Part shown: positions 1 through 10,593 of the stretch, piece by piece
Numbering within the stretch: the first letter of the stretch is position 1
How the letters are laid out: the number at the start of each line of letters is the position of its first letter
Assembly: GCA_013423385.1 (NCBI GenBank)
Contig: BLZA01000028.1
Location: 372,001 to 436,000 of the forward strand
DNA: 64,000 bases
Direction of reading: 5' to 3'
Source: Naganishia liquefaciens
Lineage: Eukaryota; Basidiomycota; Tremellomycetes; Filobasidiales; Filobasidiaceae
Position numbers and translations under genes: made by a program
Notes under the pieces: model-generated
Databases searched by the model: none
The model's input: the letters and a program-made list of their open reading frames with translations, nothing else
What the model was told of the DNA's origin: nothing

Positions 1-309
1 ATGGAACTCTCCTTCTGGATATACCATGCGCTTACAATCATTCCAGTCAGGACAAAGCGACGACACCCTTTGATAGCCCCTAGCGGCGTTGTGGCGTGAA
101 AGGAACGTTGATGTCGTCGCGCTCGCCCTTGCGCTTCTCTTGTTCTCTGCGGAAGACACGCCTTCATTGCCAACTTTCTACTTAAGGACGTTCCGGTCGA
201 GCTGTGTTCTTGTCCTCCTCAGTTGCTATTCTCACATTGTCTCTGCCTCTAGATTTCAACTTCAACTAGCCCCTCTTACCTCGCTGGCCTTTTTTTTCTT
301 GAATCGAAA
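1..309. other. Upstream region of the GATA-type gene
   Basis: No convincing gene. The last part is a pyrimidine-rich leader ending in a run of T just before the ATG at 310, which looks like the 5' untranslated region and core promoter of the following gene. Confidence 0.4.
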
Positions 310-1399
310 ATGACGATCAACAAGGACCCAGCTTCTCAGCCTCTCGAACTCCGCACTCCGTGGAAATCATCACCTGATGGAAAAGCAGAAGCCATCACTC
401 CACAGTCGGACCATTCTCGGACGTCCTCTGATACCGACCACGTGGCCACAAAGACAAGTCCAGCGCGCTCCTCACCACCGCGCGCTGTTGTCAAGTCCGA
501 ACTCACAAGCACCGCTGACGCGAATGAAAGGAGCGTCGTCGCTATAGTTCCAGAAGCCCCGCCGCAGGTCAAGCGTGGCTCGACGCCCGTACACAGGAGA
601 CTGCCTTCCATTGTATCCGCCATGAGCTGCAGCATGTGCAGCGCCACGGGCGTCAACAGTCTTTGGCGACGGGATCGCGCTGGCAAACCGATCTGCGGCA
701 AGTGTTGCGAACAGCTTCGAAGGAGAATGAATCCGCGTTATGTGAGTAGCTTTGGGCTGTTCGATGTACCGTGAAACGGCGCACTTACCTTGTTTGCAGG
801 CGGTCACATCTCGTGGTGAGATGCCTTCTCATCTATCTGCACGAGAAATGCCGATTCGGCTACAAACACCTTCTCCAAATGGGCGACCGGCTCCGTACCC
901 TACTCGAAGCCCGCTTCCGAACGGCCGGCCATTGGCCTCACCCTATCAGCCAGGAACCAACGGACTAATGCCCACTCCGAGCAACGCCCGACCGAACGGC
1001 GGAAACCCCTACCTCGAGCACGGACAGCAGTACAACATCGGTCGCCAGGAATCCCGTCATCGTCTTGCCCTGCCGCCATTGTCGTCAATCGAGCGCGTCG
1101 CCGATCACTACCGCCGGGATCCTGCCTACCACATCAAGGAACCCATTTCCCTGCCTGCCGCTCCGTCCGCTTTCAGGCCGAAGCACCTTCCTCCGCAACA
1201 CACGACTGGCGAACGACGACCTTCGATCCACGGCGATCGCTTGCAAGAACGGCTCGTGGGCGTCAGTGAGGCAGATATCCAGCAGAAGCGGGCGCTGCTG
1301 GTAGAAGGACGCAAGTGGATTTTTGCGATGCTCGACGAAACGACAGCCATGCTGCGGCAGCTGGATGAGGCGAGTCTGAAAGCTGGTGCGGCGGATTAG
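310..1399 (+). CDS. Divergent GATA-type zinc-finger protein
   Basis: Two exons, 310-741 and 800-1399, joined in phase 0 across a 58-base GT-AG intron; product 343 aa. Residues 107-132 hold a zinc finger of the form C-x2-C-x18-C-x2-C with the LWRR element typical of GATA factors. After the second Cys pair it reads CGKCCEQL rather than the usual CNACGLY, so it is a divergent member. The rest is Pro/Ser-rich and probably disordered, except for a C-terminal stretch (about 295-340) of charged and hydrophobic residues that could be a coiled coil. By family it should be a nuclear DNA-binding regulator; its targets cannot be told. The start is the first ATG of the open frame. An unrelated Cys4 finger is possible but less likely. 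Confidence 0.75.
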
Positions 1400-2258
1400 A
1401 TCAAGTCAGGCCGGTCAGGGAAAAGGTTGGATAATGTCAGTTCTGGTTGTATGATAAACCGTCTTGTGGCACCATAATAACATGTTCACCCTGTCATGTA
1501 CATTCATGGAGATTCAGCGAGTCCGTTGCGGTAGGCTAGTGTGTCATGCACTGCGAGAGAGGAAATCACTCCTGTGAACGTTCTTCCCAGAGGTATCATA
1601 GACTGCTTGCAGGCATCAAGACCTTTTCTCTAGTCTTGCGCTTTAACCCCACCGATACTGGATACCAGCCAAACGCGACTAGGTGGATTCGTACCGTTGA
1701 CAATCTATATCGTTCGGGCATTGAGATATTTTCAAATATGGCTCTTCAAGCGGTAGTCTCTTTCGCTAATGGGTTAGTCAGGAGCCATGTTGTGCCCTTA
1801 TCACACACATTGTTACCGATGAATCGCCTTGATCACGCTTTTTATCAAAGGCTAGCCATATGAGATGTCCGAGCCACTGGTCGGCGCTGCCTTCACTTGG
1901 ATCTGCGCAAATCGCCTTTCTATCCACTTACGGACGCAAAAACTGCAGCTGTAATGTTTTCTCACACCGACTGGAAAGGCGTTCAATCGCTCATCAAGCT
2001 TCCATCACCCCCTTTCCACACACGCGCCGTGTTTCAGCCCGCGGAAGCAGATCTCGGGAGCGAAGAGGAGGTCTTGACGAGTGTCGACTCGATGTCATTC
2101 CGCGGTGCAGATCTGTGTGTGATGGGCCGATTGAGTGATTGCTGAGATGATGTCTTCCTCTGAGGGGAGGCTTGGACGGGCGAGAGCATATATGTGATGA
2201 TTGCCTTCCGAGTCTGGGCTATCTGACTTCGTGTTCACCACTCGATCAAATCAAGGCC
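1400..2258. other. Intergenic, no gene seen
   Basis: About 860 bases between two plus-strand genes. Short open frames are present on both strands, but none has a recognisable domain or a splice pattern that extends it. Confidence 0.4.
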
Positions 2259-2790
2259 ATGTCAACCTCCCTGCCATCGTACGAGTCAACGCTCACAACT
2301 CCTCCGCCGAGCTATGTTACACCTCTGGAGCCAACATTTGGATCTCGAATTCGAACAGCCTCACCCTCACCGTCGGTCCTAACGCTTCCACAATACACCG
2401 CCAATCCAACTACAGAACCCCACACCCTCAGTCGAACATGCTTTACCTGGGGCTTTCTCTGCCCGCTTCTATGGATCATCGCCGTCGCTATCTTGTTCAT
2501 TGATTTGCGGTACGAGCCGGATTTACCCGTGGAGGGAGAAGGAGAACAGACAGAGGACGCTCAGGTGAAAAGAGAGCGGGATGCGCAGATTGTTGCCGAA
2601 TCGATTGGGATTATCCGAAAGGTATGCCTGTCATTTGTTCCCCGATGGTTGCGTTTTTGAGACTGATAGGGGATACATATTGCAGGCAGAGATCCGATGG
2701 TCACGCTATTGCGCTGTGGCGCTCGGGATCGAGACCGTCGTCATCCTCGTCATTGTTGGTGTAATCGTTGCGGCTTCCACCAGCAAATGA
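2259..2790 (+). CDS. Small two-pass membrane protein with PPxY motif
   Basis: Exons 2259-2621 and 2686-2790, phase 0, 64-base intron; product 155 aa. The first third is Pro/Ser/Thr-rich and contains PSYES and PPPSY; the latter fits the PPxY motif read by WW domains of Nedd4/Rsp5 ubiquitin ligases. Two hydrophobic segments follow, around CFTWGFLCPLLWIIAVAILF and near the C-terminus (about residues 125-150), separated by a charged loop rich in Glu, Lys and Arg. The ATG at 2259 was chosen because it directly precedes the Pro-rich tail; the open frame extends upstream to 2172 without membrane or Pro-rich features. I do not recognise the family. A role as a membrane adaptor for an Rsp5-type ligase is an inference from the motif only. 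Confidence 0.6.
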
Positions 2791-4465
2791 TCAAGGAAAG
2801 TCTCAATATTCCATGTCGACGGAGAGGGATCTTTCCGTTGTCTTTTGGGTTTTCGGGTTCGTGGTTGTGATGGATCGTGTGGGACGGAACGGTTCGGTGA
2901 GACAATGGATAGACGTCGCAGTCCAACGGGCCGGACGATACAAACCAGATGTACATTCACGTTGAGTCTCAATGGGATCCGAATGCACCTCGTCCGCCAT
3001 GGTGATCGGTCAATGCTGCTAAAAGCGCCTCACATGTTGCGCGCCCTTGTTGTGCGACGTCACCATCTGCCACGCTGCGGCGATGACGTGCATTGAGTTA
3101 CAATAAAATCAAGATGGAGAGATGAATCGTATTTCTTCGCCTTATTCTACGGTACCGACCAAGGATATTCTTCCATCGCCTGCACTCACGAGCACGTATC
3201 CCTCGTCCCTCTCGTCTGTCCCTTCCCCTTTTTTCCTGTGGTACTGCTGTAACGGCAGGTAAAAGGATGTTGCCAAGACACGAAAGAAGGCAGACCTTGC
3301 ATTCCCCACCGCGCGCATGAAACCTAGGCAGGACTGATGGCGTCTACGCACCATTGGATATTGTCATCACCCAATCTCCATCCAATCATCATCCGTACGT
3401 TTCGCACGACCCCCGTATTCGGGAATCGACGTGACGGGGTTTCCTCGCGGATGGACGACACCTCTCCTATCCACCTACACGTCCGGCACTGCAACGCCAT
3501 CCGACAGGTGGGAATTCGTCATGCCTTATCGACGGGCGCGCGCTGTCTTCCACTCCCGAGATAAAGCCGGTGTACGAGGCGGGAGTGTATCGTTCGCCAA
3601 GTATCGCGTCAGAGGTTTTTGAAGACTTTCTTTCCTGACATGGCTTTTGCGCGTTGAGGATGATGCGCAATGTCGTGGCGCGACGTCCAATTTTATAAAG
3701 TTCCTTGCCTTGGATTCTTCCGTAGCGTGTGCGATACGACTCCCCGGCCTATTGATTCCTCCGTTGTTGACGGTATGAGCAGACATGAAAATCTGTCGAG
3801 CAAAAAGCAGCATCGAGACGTGTTTGCTATTTTGAATCGATACGAGCGAGATAAACCCCTCTGGAGGATACGATCATACTTCTACGAATCGTGGATTGCG
3901 CCATTCATTGCGCCCGGCCGACGTCAGGATACGACATGGAAACCACGATGCGCATCGTGCCTTGAACCGCCATCTGCTGCCCTGCTGGATGAAGTGAGTC
4001 TCGAGGGGAAAGCATAAACCCCTCCTGAGACAGATCGAGCCAACGCCCCTTTGGGCGCTAGCGCAACGCCGCGCGCAACGTGCCGGAATGGGAACAAGCC
4101 TCGTTTCGTGTCGGATGCATGCCATGCGCGCATGCAGATGGAGGGCGGAACTTTGGCATCAGCTGAATAAATAGCGGTTGATGCGGAAGGCGCAAGGGGA
4201 AAGGACGGTCCTTTGCTTTGTTCGAATTATCCGCTAGCCGGTCTAGCGAAGGGAGACGGGCGCTCCGGTCGCATCAGCATCCATTGATCCATTGATCAGT
4301 AGTATTGCCCTCCTTTGGGCGCCCCCTTTGTTGCCGGAAAGGGGATATATCGACAGTCCAGTCTCTTCACCGTCGCTCATTATATCGGATCACACACAGC
4401 ACTGGACGCAGGTCGTTCACAGGATTCAGGAACCAGGAATCCCATCCGCATCACACATCATCAAC
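2791..4465. other. Long intergenic region, no clear gene
   Basis: About 1.7 kb. Several open frames of 60-115 codons occur, the longest at 3670-4017 (+), but none shows a domain or extends by splicing. Near the downstream gene there are AT-rich elements (aataaatag near 4165, gatatatc near 4342) that could be core promoter parts. Confidence 0.35.
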
Positions 4466-5880
4466 ATGCACACCCGTATTCCCGAGCCTAGAGCCGCGGA
4501 TGATGCGCACACGGTCGCCGTGGCTGTTGCGGAGCGGGCGTTGCTCGAGGAAGGGGATGTCGTCGCGGATCCGTGGAGTACGGAGCTGTCGGGTGAGTCG
4601 CGATTCTTCCACTCGGGCGTTTATCCCAACTCCAGATCTGATGAATGCGGAACATCCCAGCCAAAGAACCCTGGAAGTCCTCGTGGGTTACCGTCACGCT
4701 AAACACCCCGCCGCAAATCCCCACACATACCTTTTCCCCCTCACCGTTCGGCGAGACCGCCTCACCGCGTGCTCTTCCATCCCCTGGCGCCATGCGTCCG
4801 ACAGCGCAATCTTTTATGCCACCAGCTCAACGCACACACAGTCGATCACGGAGCAATCTCCTTCCGGCCATTGATCTTTCCCACGGTACGACCATCACGC
4901 ATCGTCGCGCAGCTTCCTCGGTAACGTTATCGAATGCACCATTGCGCGCATCCGACGTCGCACACGGAGACCTTCCCTTGCCGCGCCCAACCACCACCAA
5001 ACGACAAGCCGGGATGCCAACCCTCGCGGAAATCACCGCCTACTACGCGACGAAACGCACGTCCCCCATCACCACCACCGTCCCCGCCCCCACCGCCATT
5101 CGACCCGCTACATCACGCAGACCGCTCCCGATCGGCGGACTCGCAATGCTCAAACGCTGTTCCCTCTCCTCGGAAACATCATCGTCATCGGTAGACTACA
5201 GCAGCGCCGAATCCGACGCAGGGCCTCAAACCCCGCCCGCGCGCGAGTCGTCGGGACGGTATCGGGATTTGGGAGGGAAAGTCACTGTTGCGTCCGAGCG
5301 GAGGGAGAGTGCGTCCCGGTTGCCCGAGTTCTTGAGACGTGGGTCCGAGTCGGGGGTGGAGGAGGGCAAAGAAGCGACGACGGGCGGGTATAATGCCCTT
5401 GCGATGGCGCTCGCGAGGCATCGGAGGACGGTATCGGCCTCGACGCGCGAGGCTTTGACCATGTCGTCCTCGATGGGTCCCAACCTCCCGCCGAGGTCTT
5501 CGTCGCTTGATGCGACGACGATGACGACGACGACGACAAACGTCACCCACACACCGGGAATCCATGTGACACCGCCCAGCAGCACCATCCCGCCTTCCCC
5601 AACATTTACCCTCCCACCAACACATCCCACCCGACCACCACACCACATCAACCGAAAACTCGGCATCCCACATCCCACCACATTGCACACATCCCTCGGC
5701 GTTCCCGGGCTCCATGTGACCCCGCCTACGGCTTCGGCAGGGGAAGATGATACATCCCCTTTGCTTCGTCTCGAGGCAGAGATTGCGGCGACGCGGGCGT
5801 CGTCTGAGGAGGGGGGCAAGAGGCAGGAGCGTGCGGAGAGGATGAGAAGGGTGTTGGGGATGCGGACGGGCGGGACGTGA
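4466..5880 (+). CDS. Ser/Thr/Pro-rich protein of unknown function
   Basis: Two exons, 4466-4592 and 4661-5880, joined in phase 1; product 448 aa. The 68-base intron has a GTGAGT donor, a CTGAT branch-like site 20 bases from the CCCAG acceptor, and the junction restores one long frame. The protein is dominated by Ser, Thr, Pro and basic residues, with many histidine-threonine-proline tracts around residues 290-350, and reads as disordered. The last 45 residues are charged and may form a short coiled coil (around LLRLEAEIAATRASSEEGG). No catalytic motif, signal peptide or membrane segment is visible. I do not recognise a family. An alternative acceptor at 4635 would give an earlier stop at 4874, so the 4660 acceptor is preferred. 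Confidence 0.6.
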
Positions 5881-6672
5881 GGTGTGAGGAAAGGATAGGA
5901 AGCGGTGTGCGGGTGATGGACGTTTGAAAGATTGTGTATCAATAAGCTTTCTCTGTCGTTCCGAGTGGGACGTTTATCGCATAAATTGCATTGTACATTG
6001 TCGACGATGCAAAGTCGACAAAAAGGTGTTCCTCGACGTGGATTGTCTGATTCTTGCCACGTTCGCCGAATCGGCCGTGTGGAGGGCTGGACGACCAGCC
6101 GAAATTGCTTACTGGCGAGAAGTGTGCCCTCAAGCGTAAGCGTGTCGGAGCCGTTACGAAATCAGACATCTCGCTGAATTCCTTTGGCGAATCACTTCAT
6201 CTCCGCGATAGCTCCGCCGAAGCGGCGATCGACATGTCATAACACGCAGTGGCGGTGCCAATACTGTCGTTATGGTATGCTCTGCGACTGTTTGAATGCC
6301 TTTCTTTCCTGTGCTTGAGCTGTGCAGGTGGTCTGGTACAGCAACGTCCGTGACCTTTGGCGAAGCTGATGACAAGTCTTTTCAAGTTCAGGTCAAAGGA
6401 GACATCGGAGTAATTTTAGACCGTAACAAATGAAGAGGTAATTAAAATGGCGAGAAAGGAGCGGTCGGACTTTTTTGCCACAACTCGGTCGCTTGCGCAA
6501 AGATGCTTTGCTTTCTTGTCAACGTCGCACAATAAGATATAAGCACTGAATTCTTCGAGTTGCCGTCTCCGATGTCGCTGGCTTCACGATTTCCTAGCAC
6601 CCTTGCAAAGAATCTCTTTGAATCTGCGTCGACCGGCCTTCCACATAAAGACCTTCCCAACAAGCGGGAACC
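5881..6672. other. Intergenic, no gene seen
   Basis: About 790 bases between two plus-strand genes. Only short overlapping open frames on both strands; the last part presumably holds the promoter of the zinc-finger repeat gene starting at 6673. Confidence 0.35.
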
Positions 6673-9339
6673 ATGGTCGATTCTACAGGTAATTTGCAGA
6701 GTCAGCAAGCCTTCCATGTCTGCAACGGTCAATGTTCTCCTCTCCCCGAGGGGAGCTCTTGCAACCGATCCTTCTCTCTAAAGACCCAATTGGCAATGCA
6801 CATTGCCGGAAACTGTTACCTTTGCGGACACGAGTATTCGAGTCCCGACCCTCAGAAAAGAAGGGCAATAAACTCCGCCGCATTCAGTAGGGGACAACAC
6901 GAAGCTGGCCATGAACGCGATGCCCCGGTGTTTCCTCACGATTATCGCTGCGTAAGACAGGACTGGGCTGGTACATCGAGTTCACTTGTCAACAGAGGAG
7001 GCTGTGGTGCATTGTTTCGTAGACGGGGTCAGTTTCTAAATCACATTGAGAAGAAATTGTGTCCCTGTAGTCCCGACGACTCCCTGCAGCAGTGGTCGCC
7101 GCTCATGGAATCATCTGCTGCTACTTCTTTACATACCACTGTTAGCGAAAATGAGGACAAAGCTCCTCAGCGACATTTGTTTCAGCAAAACTCAGTGCAG
7201 TCAAGATTCCATTTTGCCGATAGCGCCCACACTCATGCCAAACAACCGGAAGATGAGTCTCAAGTCAATGCAAGCCTTTCAAAGCCGTCAGGGGAACTTT
7301 TACTGCGGGAAGCACCGGGCCTCTTCACTTGCCTGTGCGGCGATATCTTTCAGAGCGAAGAACTGCTGGTCGGACATTTTACCCAGGAAAAACCGGAAGA
7401 GTATCAGTGCTCCGGCTGTCTTTCCAAGTTCCCCGACTACAATGAGACGCAAAACCATGTCCTGACTTGCGTGAACCAGGACGGCAGTGGAGCCAGGAGC
7501 GAGGTGAGTGAACACTACAATGTTCGCTGATCCGCGTTCGCGATATCTGAAGCATCCCGCCCATTCTAGGAATGCGTGCATGGTCCAGCTTTGAATTTGA
7601 AGGGACGGGCCGACACCCATTACCCGGAAGGATTGTATTCGAGCACCACTTTCTCCGAAGCTGCACCCTCCACACTGAGCTATCTCCCCGCAGAGACGAC
7701 TTCCACCTGGCAAGAGATTGCTTTCTCACACGTGAGATCCCTCGAGCCGGAGTCATCAGCATCAGGTGTTGTCCAGCGCGACCTTGACCCGGGTGGAACA
7801 GGCCGCATTGAGGCCACGCATCAGGCAATCGCTTTCAACTGGATTTGCCGTGGAGAATGTCCTCACGGCGGGGGTGCCTGTCAACGGTGGTTCACGCTGC
7901 CCAACCAGCTAAATATGCACAAAAATGGAAGATGCTATCTGTGCGGAGCGCAGTATCCTAAAATGACTCAGGACATCCCTGAAACTACCAGACTTGAGAC
8001 AGTGCGGCAGATCAAGGCGCACGAGAGTCTCCATGTAGCAACCATTCCTCATGGTCCAGCCGGACCTCTCCTTGAGGACTACAAGCCGCCTTACCTTTGC
8101 TGTGCTGGTATTCAGTCTCAAGGGTGTAGAGCGCTCTTCTGGATAAAGGACGAGCTTCGCAAGCATGTCGAGAATGATCTCTGCCCTCGCAGATTTTTTA
8201 CGGAAACGTTGTCTACCTCATCGCGTTTCAACGCTGAAGACCGGGAGTTTCAACCAGACTCTGTTTTGACTAGACACGGTCAGCTTGATGAAACTTCAGA
8301 GGCAAGACGAACCTTCCGGGAGCCCGCCGCCGTTCGAGTTAACATCCATGATGACACCATTGCTTCCAATGAATGCTATCTCCCTCGGCAACAATCAACT
8401 ATTCTTGTCCCTCAGGCAGCCTCCTACAATTATTCGAGTACTGCAACTTCAAAGGCATCGACCCGATCGGCATGCCTAGGCAATCCCTCATCAAACGGAC
8501 ATTTTGAGTGCCCTCAGGCGATGCGGAACCAATGCAAAAACTCCTTCAGTTCCCTGCATCAACAGAATGCCCATCTGCGACGTCGTTGTCACGTATGCTA
8601 TGATTCATTGACAAATACAGAATTCACTCGTGTGAATTCTCATGTCGAGTCACACAATGCGATCAATATGCGCACAAATGTGCGCTGCGCGTCCTGCGAT
8701 CTACGGTTCTGGAAAGTCCGCCAGCTGAATCAACATAAAGCTCAAGGGCTCTGCTGCCCCGATGATGAAGTGAGTATGATTGCATTGCAAGAATCCGAAG
8801 GTTCGTTCAAGATTCTGTCAGAACAGTCTGATACCCTGCGGTGTCAATGGGACGGTCGCAGGGATAAAACAGAATCCAAGCAAACATCCAGTCATCGGGC
8901 ACTCCTCACTCAAGCCCAATATGCCGAATATGAGAGCAATAGATGTCATCACTGTAGCCACGATTTCAAGCAATCTGGGCCAAAGGATAGGAAAAGACAT
9001 CTGGCGACCCATCAAAACACAAGCAAAAGAGGTGGATCGATATGCAGCACTTGCCAGCTTCGTTTTCCATATGGAAAGGCGCAGTTGAACAGGCATATGC
9101 GAGGCCTGTGCAATCCACTCGTATCAAGCATGACAGGGAATACGCAAAGTTCTTCAGTGGCATTGACAACGGTTACAGACGATAGTCAAGCCCTAATGGA
9201 GGACTCCTTTTTCGCTCCAACCGGTTCTCAGGCTACGGAGATAGCTTCATGTCTGTCTCCCCATATCAACAGCTTTGCCTCCAGTATACCGTCGCCTTCA
9301 CTCCAAAGCCGTGGGGAAGGCCTCGGCTTGCTCCCTTGA
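6673..9339 (+). CDS. Protein with repeated Cys/His modules (C2H2-like)
   Basis: Exons 6673-7503 and 7570-9339, phase 0, 66-base GT-AG intron; product 866 aa. The ATG sits in a good context (ACCATGG). At least four copies of a module of about 90-120 residues are visible, near residues 14-136, 366-486, 588-676 and 700-790, with a shorter one near 217-265. Each full copy runs: a Cys pair, an aromatic residue, then L-x2-Q-x2-H and a CxxC, a stretch with H-x3-H, then a Cys pair or GC-x-ALF, L-x2-H and a final Cys near LC. So each looks like two linked C2H2-like fingers with long insertions. Between modules the chain is Ser/Gln-rich. I do not recognise the family; metal binding is inferred from the pattern, and nucleic acid or protein binding are both possible. 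Confidence 0.7.
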
Positions 9340-10593
9340 GGCCAAGGCTGCGCCATACATCCTCATTCACAGCATTCCACGCTCTCACCTTTCGCTCCAG
9401 TTATCAAGGAACTGACTTTTGAAACATCTTCTGCAATCAAGTCTACTTCCTTTCAAGCCTTGACAAAGAAAAAAACGCCTATGATCTCGAAGACTTGCCT
9501 GTGATTCATATCTGCCAGTCACCAAAGCAACAGCAATGGAGGTTCTGCTCATTTTGTGTTCGTCTGGACGGACTCGTCCGCCATATTTCCATCTATTATC
9601 TAGTGGAATTTACCGTACATCGACTGCACAAGCATCGCGATCGATGAGATTGTCAGCCTAAATAAGTTAAGCTTGGTATGGGATCCCGCAGTCTCGCTTG
9701 ACTCACAGTGCTCTGCCTCCTATTGCAGTACAAGAAAAGGCAGTCAGCATGCAACAAGAGAATAGTTTACATTCATGGCTTTACCTCAGACATAACCGTA
9801 TCCACTGCATGCAGCAATTCGCCTGCAGCATCTGCCCAACATAATTCCTGCCGAACAACGGGAGAATATCGCATTCAGGGGGGCGATTTGAGCTGGACAT
9901 CCGAAGACTGTGATCCCGTGAATGAGGATTCCAGCAAGAATTACCAAGATCTACTGTCTGAATTCTGTCCGTAATGGTCTAGGAATCAGCTTAGGAGATC
10001 ATATCACGCTAGACGTCAGTCTTCCGAGGGGTTTTGCCTGTAATTTGGGCAAGTTGGCTGACTTGGCCTGTGGTATTCAGAATACTGTCTTTGATACGTT
10101 TAGCTTCGAGTTCTGAATTTTTCTACTCAAGAGACTCATTTGTTTGAGCATCGGGTTCAAGATAAGGTCTGGGATTTCCGGAGAGCATCGATGTTCACGG
10201 AAGATGTTGATGTTATGTTTACCTTATCGGGCAAATCTTATCATCGGCGTCGTCAGCGGTTGCACAAAGTTTTCGAAAGGTATCTGGCAGAGCATGGGCC
10301 GAGTTTCAGGACATCCTGAGTTATCGATCCAGAGATTGTGGAGCGTTCTGAAAGACCAAATCTGGTGGTTGCCGAATATTCGAAACTGATATTCCGACTT
10401 TCCTATAGAGATACAGTTCTGCAAGATCTAGATACAAAATATGCAGTTAATTCAGCTGGCCTGCCCCCTCTGATTCTTCCTGTGAACACCTCGGAGGCTT
10501 CTTCTATAGATACAGTGAATGTAGAGCGTCTGTCTAGCAGTAGTATTGTCGAGGTTGTGGCGAGATATTTTCTGATCCGACTTTCCGGGGCCG
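9340..10593. other. Gap downstream of the Cys/His repeat gene
   Basis: About 1.25 kb between a plus-strand gene and the 3' end of a minus-strand gene. Open frames of 60-95 codons occur on the plus strand (9708-9974, 10338-10625), but I see no domain and no splice path that links them. It may hold 3' untranslated sequence or a decayed gene. Confidence 0.3.

Noticed and set aside
3670-4017. 115-codon open frame in the gap before 4466
   Set aside because: No domain, no splice extension, and comparable frames occur on the opposite strand.
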